A stretch of DNA of 6,877 nt from Bacteroidota bacterium. GTDB taxonomy: Bacteria; Bacteroidota; Bacteroidia; AKYH767-A; JABDAW01. Below are positions 1-6,019 of the stretch, piece by piece. Position numbers and translations under genes: made by a program. Within the stretch, counting starts at the first letter, position 1. Each line of letters opens with the position of its first letter. The notes below the pieces were generated by a model. It ran no database searches. It worked only from the letters and a program-made list of their open reading frames with translations, and had not been told where the DNA came from. The DNA is taken from assembly GCA_023251595.1 (NCBI GenBank), contig JAHEYM010000220.1, positions 1 to 6,877 on the forward strand. Reading direction: 5' to 3'.

Positions 1-1244
1 CCACAATAGAAAGCTGCTGCCTGATCATAAAAAACACCTGTGTAATAATTCATTCCCCAAGCTTTTGTTTCCGCATCCGGCTCTTCTGAATTTCCGACAT
101 AAGCATATCCAAGTGATTTCGACTGTCCTTTGCTATATTTCCGGAGATATTCCAAATAACTATCTGCGGTATTTGTTCTTAATGCTTCATCCCAATCTTT
201 TTTATCCTGCGGATGATTTCTGATTTGATTTTTCATTTTCTCAGCATAGGAGTTTGCATCATCAAACATTCTTTGCTGCTCTGCATTTTGTTTTCGTTTT
301 TGATCTGCAAAATAATCTTCCTCCTTTTTCTTTTGTCTTGCAGCATACTCTTGCGCTTCGATTCTTGATTGTTCCTGCTTCCGTACAAAATCCGAAATCG
401 CATCATTTACAATCTCTTCGGTTGTTTTTGGTGGTGGCGGTATATATATACGTGGAGTTGAAGAAGATGAGGATGAGGAAGATGAGGATGAGGAAGATGA
501 GGAACTGCTATGGTATGAACTTGATGAGGAACCGCCTGAATGATTTGAGCTGCCAGGACTACTTGAACTGCTTAAAGTTAAAACAGGCATATTCAACTGT
601 GGGTCAGATTTGGGATACATCTCTAACAGTTTTTTTGCAATTTCATCGCAGCCTTTGCAATGACCTGTGTAATCGGATATAGATATCTTGTAATTAAGAT
701 GGTACGCGACATCTTTACTGATTATCTCTTCCTCCTCTTTTGTAATATTCAGTTTTAACGCGATAGGACCTGAACTCACAGCCGTTCCTGCGTTAAATTG
801 TGTTTCACCAATTTCTTTATAATTGTAAAAAATCTTTACATGCACGATGAACCCAATATGTTCGGCTATTCCCGTTTGCGGTCCGTTTAAAGTGCTGAGA
901 ACTTTTAGTGTTTTATTCTTTTTTGCATTTTCGTTTTCATAATAATAATACAGCTCTTCTTTGGAAAATTTCGTGGAGACGGGAAAAAGATCAAAAGTCA
1001 CGAATCCCATCGGCATTGCTCGTCTGGCTTTTACATTAAAATCCACCAGAATTTCTTTTATGCTATAGCCACGGCAGATGATGTCAGATCCTGCTATTCC
1101 CGGTGTGCAGCCTGCGTAATCATGTGAAGGAATAACATTTGGTTCCGGAGCGTAATCTACATACTCTCCTTCGGAAATTAAATCGTTCTGTGCAAAACCA
1201 CAGGTGGTTGTGCAAATAAATAGTATTAAGAATGTCTTTTTCAT
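1..1244 (-). CDS. Secreted Ser-rich protein of unknown function with coiled-coil segment (3' end outside window)
   Basis: An uninterrupted frame of 414 codons reads leftward from an ATG at 1244 off the left edge, so the C-terminus is missing. I do not recognise the family. Residues 1-19 form a signal peptide (MKK, hydrophobic core, GFAQ before N20). There is no good lipobox, although Cys11 and Cys15 lie in the leader. Residues 20-220 look beta-rich and globular, with Cys46, Cys57 and a HCKGC motif (Cys196, Cys199) that might bind metal or form disulfides. Residues 225-262 are Ser-rich and end in 17 consecutive serines (246-262), followed by four prolines (269-272). Residues 275-345 are rich in Lys, Glu, Gln and Arg, and are probably helical or coiled coil. 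The rest is Tyr- and Ala-rich. The gene starts 48 bp after the PepSY-like gene on the same strand with no promoter visible between, so an operon is likely. No Shine-Dalgarno is seen. The reading frame is well supported; the function is unknown. Confidence 0.85.
   Translation of the reverse strand, partial: MKKTFLILFICTTTCGFAQNDLISEGEYVDYAPEPNVIPSHDYAGCTPGIAGSDIICRGYSIKEILVDFNVKARRAMPMGFVTFDLFPVSTKFSKEELYYYYENENAKKNKTLKVLSTLNGPQTGIAEHIGFIVHVKIFYNYKEIGETQFNAGTAVSSGPIALKLNITKEEEEIISKDVAYHLNYKISISDYTGHCKGCDEIAKKLLEMYPKSDPQLNMPVLTLSSSSSPGSSNHSGGSSSSSYHSSSSSSSSSSSSSSSSSTPRIYIPPPPKTTEEIVNDAISDFVRKQEQSRIEAQEYAARQKKKEEDYFADQKRKQNAEQQRMFDDANSYAEKMKNQIRNHPQDKKDWDEALRTNTADSYLEYLRKYSKGQSKSLGYAYVGNSEEPDAETKAWGMNYYTGVFYDQAAAFYC
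466..503. repeat. 15-bp coding tandem repeat in the poly-Ser tract
   Basis: The unit GATGAGGATGAGGAA occurs exactly at 466-480 and 481-495, followed by a partial copy (GATGAGGA) at 496-503. On the minus strand it encodes only TCN serine codons, within the 17-Ser run at 459-509. Because the unit is five codons long, gain or loss of a copy would change the linker by five serines without a frameshift. That length varies between strains is inference. Confidence 0.85.
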
Positions 1245-1292
1245 TCTGAAGATTTGTTTTTTCTTATTAAAGTTTTCAACCCCTTGATCTTT

Positions 1293-1709
1293 CTACCATG
1301 GAAAGAAAATCTCCTCTCCATTTATTTCAACAGAATAGGAATGAATTCCTTCTTTCCGGATATATACTGAAGGATTTATTATTTCTTTATCGGGATAATT
1401 GTTTTTAATATCCTCTCTGATAGACGCGGGCAATTCATTTATTGGTATTCCTGTTTTCGTTGACCAGACGCTTCCATCCTGCAAAAAAATAATTTCCTTT
1501 TTAATTTCTTTATAAACGAGCCATGCATTGTAGTCAGTTCCGTGTTTTTCCCATTTATCTGCTTTCGAACCGAGATAAAGTGAGTCGAGATTATGCTTTA
1601 TGATCGCAGGAACATCTTTCTCTGATATTTTTTGTCCGAAACTTGAATTGACCGTGATGATAAATAGAATTATTATCCTGAAACAAACGATATTTGTCTT
1701 CTTTCCCAT
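1293..1709 (-). CDS. Secreted PepSY-like (BLIP-like fold, PF11396-type) protein
   Basis: This is a complete 138-residue protein. Residues 1-25 form a signal peptide (basic MGKKTN, hydrophobic IIILFIITV, SSFGQ as likely cleavage site), so it acts in the periplasm or outside the cell. The mature part fits one PepSY-like domain of the type common in Bacteroidota: a VPAIIKHNLDSLY helix near 33-45, a WEKHG turn near 53-57, strands ending in an FLQDGSVWST hairpin near 75-84, then LPASIREDIKNNYPDKEI near 93-110 and a final YSVEINGEEIFF strand pair. The family often has two such units; here there is one. No enzymatic role is known for these domains. Roles in protease inhibition or envelope sensing have been proposed for relatives, but nothing here specifies one. 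The ATG at 1709 is the only usable start, because an in-frame stop lies upstream with no other ATG between. It is the first gene of the leftward pair. Confidence 0.8.
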   Translation of the reverse strand: MGKKTNIVCFRIIILFIITVNSSFGQKISEKDVPAIIKHNLDSLYLGSKADKWEKHGTDYNAWLVYKEIKKEIIFLQDGSVWSTKTGIPINELPASIREDIKNNYPDKEIINPSVYIRKEGIHSYSVEINGEEIFFPW

Positions 1710-2035
1710 ATTAAATATAGTGTTAAAATCTGCTATCCAGTTCTACTAAGTTCCGGGGGTGGTTCTGAGTAAAAAACAGGGGATTAGGATTGACTTTCTC
1801 CTACCAGCAAAGCAAATATCTTAAAGTAATTCTATTGGGCAAAATATTTAGTTTAGTAGGACTTTACCTATCTGAAAATCAACATATTAATTTTCTCAAG
1901 CAAGAACCGTCACCTAAAATAACCCTTACACACTCAATCATCCACTTCCGTAGGCTCATTGACCGGCACATATTTGCTCTGGGCGCGTAAGAATCATTAA
2001 ATTCCAATTCGACATTCGCTAAATTTTTCTATTTC

Positions 2036-2063
2036 TTTGTATCATTAAATGTCCGTACATTTA
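2036..2063 (+). promoter_or_regulatory. Candidate Bacteroidota-type promoter of the 1288-aa gene
   Basis: TTTG at 2036-2039 resembles the -33 element and TACATTTA at 2056-2063 matches the -7 consensus TAnnTTTG except at the last base. The gap is 16 bp, slightly shorter than the roughly 17-23 bp reported for this phylum. Transcription would start near 2070, about 50 nt before the start codon. This rests on motif matching by eye in AT-rich DNA, so it is tentative. Confidence 0.3.
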
Positions 2064-2080
2064 CTTTTCGTAAGTAAATG
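2058..2080. promoter_or_regulatory. Perfect 9-bp inverted repeat upstream of the 1288-aa gene
   Basis: CATTTACTT at 2058-2066 is followed by a 5-bp spacer (TTCGT) and its exact reverse complement AAGTAAATG at 2072-2080, 41 bp before the start codon. It overlaps the candidate -7 element and presumed transcription start, which suits an operator for a dimeric regulator or a 5'-end RNA hairpin. The stem is AT-rich and has no following T run, so it is not a typical terminator. The symmetry is directly visible; the role is inferred. Confidence 0.45.
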
Positions 2081-2121
2081 GTCCCTTTCGAGTCATATTC
2101 CCATGAATATCAATCATATTA

Positions 2122-5100
2122 ATGCTCTCCAAACTATTCAACATGAATACAATTCTTACCTCTGAACATCCCTCAAAGTCAAATTCATTTCGCGCTCTTT
2201 CCATTTCTATCGCACTGATTATGTGTGGTTTATGGAGTAGTTTGACTTTTTCTCAGCAAGTTCCCTGGACACAAGGATCAAGCCCTTCAAGAGCTTTTAT
2301 CGAAAACAAAGGGCAGTTCGATGCAAGTACAAACTTTCAGGGTGCGAAGGTGCTTTTCGGGGTTGAAGACGGAGCCCGTATCTCTTTCACCACCTCCGGA
2401 CTGACCTACCGTTTTACAAAAGTTGACGGTATGACGAAGGAGCAAGAGAGAGAAGCGATGAAAAAACTTTCTTCGAGAGACAGCAAAAAAGCCAAGGAAC
2501 TTGAGGAGGAAAAGGAGAAAGAAATGCGGAATCGTAAGGTCAGCACCTATTTCATCAACATGGAATGGGTAGATGCCAACCCAAATTGCAAGGTAGAAGT
2601 GAACGGAGAGCTTCATGAATATTGGGGTTACCGCGATCCAAACAACATCTCAGGCAGCATCGATCATTTGAAAGGGTACAAAAAGCTGATATACAAAGAG
2701 CTTTATCCCGGTATCGATGTTGAATATGTTATTCACCCGGAAAAAGGTGTCGAATACTCTCTCATCGTGCAACCCGGCGCGGATATTTCTAAAGTGAAAA
2801 TGAAATATTCCGGTGCGAAATCAATCGATATTGATTTAGAAGGAAATATTCTGATTCACACTGCCTGTGGTGACATCACCGATCACGCACCAAAATCTTT
2901 CTATGCGGGAGGACATGCTGTCGTGCCTTCTGCTTTCAACATCGATCATAATACTGTAAGTTTTACTACCGCAAAATACGATGCGTCTCAAACTTTAGTG
3001 ATTGATCCATGGACTGTCACGGTTTTCACACCTTCCTTCACCCCAATCGAAATTGATAAAGATCCGCTCGATAATATATATGTATATGGTTGGTTTGGAA
3101 GTCAGAATCAATTTGGAAACATACAACAGTATGCACAAAAGTTCAATTCAGCCGGTGTGTTGCAATGGACTTTCGATGTTTCTACAATCACAAGCTTCGA
3201 CTATTTTTCGGGTGATATCGGCGTCGATCTCACAGGTAATTCTTATATATCCTGCGGTTTATCGAATAACAATCTTAGCAGTGAGATAATTAAATTAAGC
3301 ACTGCGGGTGCACTTCTATGGAGCAATGGTCTAAGTGCGACCATGTATGAAAACTGGAGAATTTCTTTCAACTGCGATCACTCAGCGGTTATTACTACCG
3401 GTTGCGGACCCGGATGTTGTAACGATGGAAGAGGTTGTCTTTTCAACATGGCTACGGGCGTTGAATCCCCACCATTCACCCCTGCAAATGATGGCGATCT
3501 TGTGTCGTTATCTTATGGGAGAAACGGACTGCTCTATTGTTTATCGGTGAGTGATAATTCAAATTGGACTACACACCTTGTTTGTTTAGATCCTTCAACC
3601 GGATATTCTCAGGTTTTCAATTATGCTGAAGCTTACAGTCTGAGTGACGGTGCGCAGGAAAACTACGGTGCCCTTGGTTTTAACGGTATCGTTACCGGAT
3701 GTAATTTTCTATATACATTTATTGGTGATGTTCTATACCAAAGAGATTTAGTCTCCGGAGCCATAATCTCAAGTGTAAATGTTCCCGGGGGTGTGAATCG
3801 CGGTAACGGTGGAATTGAACTTGATAAATGTGAAAATGTTTATGTCGGAAGTTCAACCGGTGTGTATATATATTCACCGACCTTAACCCAACTTTCATTC
3901 TTCCCGACTCCTTATGCCGTAACAGATATCGCGATTGGAACCGGAGGAAATTTCTACGCATGTGGTGGCGATCCGAATTCTGCTACCGGATTTGTGGAAG
4001 GATTCAACTCTCCTGCGGTTTGTCCAACCTCAATCACAATTGCCTCAACCCCTTCTGCCTGCGGTACACCCGGAACAGGAACTGCGACTGCAACGGCGTT
4101 ATTCTGTTCAGCCCCTTATACCTATCAATGGAGTACTGCACCGATTCAGACCGGACAAACTGCAACCGCTCTCTCTGCCGGTACATATACAGTTACGGTA
4201 ACCGGTTCCGGTCTTTGTAATCAAATGGATACTGCCTCGGTGGTAATAACGGCAGGTGGATTAAACCAAACTACGGCTCAAACGAACATCGCCTGCGGTG
4301 CAAGTAATGGAACTGCAAGTATCGCAGTTGTCGGTGGAACCGCTCCTTACACGTACTCATGGAGTACTGCTCCGGTTCAAACGGGGCTGACCGCAACTGG
4401 TCTTGGTGCAGGTACATATACAGTTACAGTAACGGACGCATCCGGTTGCAGTCTCACAGCTAACGTTACCATCATTCAGGCAGGGAATACCCTCACTTCC
4501 GCTATTACTGCAAGTACGAATGTATTGTGTGCGGGTGCAAATAACGGTTCCGCAACTGTGACAGCCAATCTCGGGACTCCCGGCTATACATATAGTTGGA
4601 ATACAGTACCCGCTCAACTCACTGCTGTCGCTTCAAATCTTGCCGGGGGTAACTATACAGTTACAGTAACGGATGCAAATGGATGTACTTCGACTGCACC
4701 TGTTACCATCACCGAACCACCTGCAATGGTGGTCGTCGTGGCAGGTACCACAACACTCTGTAATGGACAAAACGCTCCATTGAGTGTCGTTGTGAATGGC
4801 GGTTCGCCCGCTTACATTATTGCATGGACACCGGGAGCATCGCTCGATAATCCGGCAAGTCCGACACCGATTGCAACACCTGTAGCTACAACAGTTTATT
4901 CCGTAACAGTGACTGATGCAAATGGTTGTGTATCATTGCCTCAAACGGTTACTGTAACAGTTGGTGCCTCGGCAGCACTTTCGGCAAACGGAAACACTTC
5001 TATATGTCAGGGTGCTTGTGCTTCAATCTCTGCATCCGCAGTGGGTGGAACAGGTCCGTACGTCTTTAGCTGGGATAATGGTGCGGGAAATGGCCCTGGT

Positions 5101-5988
5101 CCGATCAGCGTTTGTCCGGTAACAACCACTACATATACAGTTACGCTGAATGATGGCTGTGGTACTTCTACTGCGCCTGTAACTGTTACAGTTAATCCAT
5201 TACCAACCGCACAAATTGGTGGTGCAATTTCAGGATGTATGCCATTGGCGGTGAATTTACTAGATCAATCTGTAATCACCACGGGCAACATCTCAGCATG
5301 GTTGTGGAATTTTGGTGACGGTCATACAGCAAACATTCAAAATCCTCTCAACACCTATGATACTTCCGGTTTATATACAGTTAGTCTCATCGTCACATCT
5401 GCAGCAGGTTGTACGGGAACTGTGACCATGTCTGATTACATTAATGTCTTTCCATTGCCTGTAGCAAACTTCGAAACCGAACCGCCTTTCTCAGATGTAT
5501 TAAATCCACGAATTCATTTCTACGATCGTTCACTTCGTCCCTATCACTGGGTTTGGGATTTTGGTGACAATTCAGGTAGTGTTGAAGAAAATCCTATTCA
5601 CTTGTTCCCCGATGCAGGTCTCTACAATACTTGTCTGATGGTTACAAGTATAAACGGATGTGTTGATACTATTTGCGAAATGTTGAAAATAAATCCGGTG
5701 TTTACTTTTTATATTCCGAGTGCGTTTACACCTGACGGGGATGGTCATAATGATCAGTTCACTCCTGTCGGAACGGGAATTATCGATTATACAATGGATA
5801 TTTATGATCGTTGGGGTGAATCATTGTTCGAAACGAAAGATCTTGCAAAACCATGGGATGGCAAGAAAAACGCCGGTGATGCTATCGGTGATACCTACAA
5901 GGAAGATGTATATGTATATAGAATTCACATCGTTGATATAAACAACGATGGACATGTATATGTGGGCAAAGTCGCTCTGGTCCATTGA
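2122..5988 (+). CDS. T9SS type B-sorted multidomain adhesin-like protein (DUF7948, SprB-like repeats, PKD, CHU_C)
   Basis: This 1288-residue protein is probably exported to the cell surface or medium. Residues 1-45 hold a long leader: a polar stretch, a hydrophobic core near 24-41, and cleavage near TFSQ/Q. Met8 (2143) is an equally possible start; no Shine-Dalgarno favours either. Residues 57-298 fit DUF7948 (AFIENKGQFD near 58-67, LYPGIDVEYVI near 194-204, LVIDPW at 292-297). They contain a highly charged insert at 104-138. Residues 300-632 look like a beta-propeller, with recurring D-x-x-x-N-x-Y motifs near 314, 369 and 568 and a Cys cluster at 428-439. Three SprB-like repeats (about 647-710, 725-785, 803-865) each contain G(T/N)YTVTVT. 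Two Ig-like repeats follow (866-947, 950-1024). PKD domains carry WNFGDG (1062-1067) and WDFGDN (1145-1150). Residues 1195-1288 form the CHU_C type B sorting domain: YIPSAFTPDGDGHND, YDRWG (1228-1232), PWDG, EDVYVY and a terminal strand. Ligand and exact role are unknown; adhesion or a gliding-related function is inferred from architecture. Confidence 0.92.
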   Translation: MLSKLFNMNTILTSEHPSKSNSFRALSISIALIMCGLWSSLTFSQQVPWTQGSSPSRAFIENKGQFDASTNFQGAKVLFGVEDGARISFTTSGLTYRFTKVDGMTKEQEREAMKKLSSRDSKKAKELEEEKEKEMRNRKVSTYFINMEWVDANPNCKVEVNGELHEYWGYRDPNNISGSIDHLKGYKKLIYKELYPGIDVEYVIHPEKGVEYSLIVQPGADISKVKMKYSGAKSIDIDLEGNILIHTACGDITDHAPKSFYAGGHAVVPSAFNIDHNTVSFTTAKYDASQTLVIDPWTVTVFTPSFTPIEIDKDPLDNIYVYGWFGSQNQFGNIQQYAQKFNSAGVLQWTFDVSTITSFDYFSGDIGVDLTGNSYISCGLSNNNLSSEIIKLSTAGALLWSNGLSATMYENWRISFNCDHSAVITTGCGPGCCNDGRGCLFNMATGVESPPFTPANDGDLVSLSYGRNGLLYCLSVSDNSNWTTHLVCLDPSTGYSQVFNYAEAYSLSDGAQENYGALGFNGIVTGCNFLYTFIGDVLYQRDLVSGAIISSVNVPGGVNRGNGGIELDKCENVYVGSSTGVYIYSPTLTQLSFFPTPYAVTDIAIGTGGNFYACGGDPNSATGFVEGFNSPAVCPTSITIASTPSACGTPGTGTATATALFCSAPYTYQWSTAPIQTGQTATALSAGTYTVTVTGSGLCNQMDTASVVITAGGLNQTTAQTNIACGASNGTASIAVVGGTAPYTYSWSTAPVQTGLTATGLGAGTYTVTVTDASGCSLTANVTIIQAGNTLTSAITASTNVLCAGANNGSATVTANLGTPGYTYSWNTVPAQLTAVASNLAGGNYTVTVTDANGCTSTAPVTITEPPAMVVVVAGTTTLCNGQNAPLSVVVNGGSPAYIIAWTPGASLDNPASPTPIATPVATTVYSVTVTDANGCVSLPQTVTVTVGASAALSANGNTSICQGACASISASAVGGTGPYVFSWDNGAGNGPGPISVCPVTTTTYTVTLNDGCGTSTAPVTVTVNPLPTAQIGGAISGCMPLAVNLLDQSVITTGNISAWLWNFGDGHTANIQNPLNTYDTSGLYTVSLIVTSAAGCTGTVTMSDYINVFPLPVANFETEPPFSDVLNPRIHFYDRSLRPYHWVWDFGDNSGSVEENPIHLFPDAGLYNTCLMVTSINGCVDTICEMLKINPVFTFYIPSAFTPDGDGHNDQFTPVGTGIIDYTMDIYDRWGESLFETKDLAKPWDGKKNAGDAIGDTYKEDVYVYRIHIVDINNDGHVYVGKVALVH
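4060..4716 (+). repeat. Three tandem SprB-like repeat units within the 1288-aa gene
   Basis: The units run about 4060-4251, 4294-4476 and 4528-4716, with a period of 77-79 codons. Each begins with a Cys-Gly or Cys-Ala turn, passes through PYTY(Q/S)W or GYTYSW, and ends in YTVTVT followed by a Cys-containing turn. Similarity extends to DNA: a 20-bp sequence (TATACAGTTACAGTAACGGA) is identical at 4417-4436 and 4654-4673. Its first 11 bases recur at 4186-4196 and, outside these three units, at 5134-5144. The two following Ig-like repeats are more divergent relatives. Confidence 0.85.
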
Positions 5989-6012
5989 TCAGTCATAAGT
6001 CGTAAGTCGTAA
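5989..6012. repeat. 7-bp tandem repeat TAAGTCG between the two adhesin-like genes
   Basis: Two perfect TAAGTCG copies lie at 5996-6002 and 6003-6009. They are flanked on the left by a degenerate copy (TCAGTCA, 5 of 7 matching) and on the right by a partial TAA. The array starts immediately after the stop codon of the 1288-aa gene and ends 7 bp before the next ATG, filling most of the 31-bp gap. It sits in the translation-initiation region of the downstream gene, so copy number could affect its expression; that is inference. Confidence 0.7.
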
Positions 6013-6019
6013 AGCTGAA

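Larger units (their letters stand above)
1710..2121. other. Divergent intergenic region without a supported gene
   Basis: These 412 bp separate the leftward PepSY-like gene from the rightward adhesin-like gene, so promoters for both directions should lie here. A 66-codon frame at 1790-1990 (+) has no recognisable domain or signal peptide and an ordinary AT-rich composition; I regard it as chance. Short protein-like stretches in other frames are broken by stops, so any decayed gene here is beyond recognition. The right end holds a candidate promoter and an inverted repeat, listed separately. I see no RNA gene, insertion sequence end or intrinsic terminator. Confidence 0.6.

Noticed and set aside
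254..682. Rightward 142-codon frame with an Arg/Met/Lys-rich repeat
   Set aside because: It lies antisense to the leftward signal-peptide protein. Its repeat is simply the complement of the poly-Ser codons, and it has no domain of its own.
1712..1719. TATATTTA on the minus strand as a -7 element for the PepSY-like gene
   Set aside because: It lies 2 bp before the only usable ATG, so transcription would begin inside the coding region. No paired -33 TTTG was seen at suitable spacing.
1790..1822. Sigma70-like TTGACT and TATCTT pair
   Set aside because: The 21-bp spacing is too long, the phylum uses a different promoter consensus, and the site is about 300 bp from the next gene.
1790..1990. Rightward 66-codon frame in the divergent intergenic region
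   Set aside because: No domain, signal peptide, initiation signal or plausible neighbour role. The length is expected by chance in AT-rich DNA.
1942..2000. Leftward peptide-like stretch resembling a gene's C-terminus (reads ...SKYVPVNEPTEVDD then stop)
   Set aside because: A stop lies only a few codons upstream in the same frame and no continuation was found in the other frames, so a gene remnant cannot be supported.
3719..4617. Several antisense and alternative-frame open stretches across the repeat region
   Set aside because: They overlap the strongly supported 1288-residue frame and arise from its low stop-codon density and repeated sequence.
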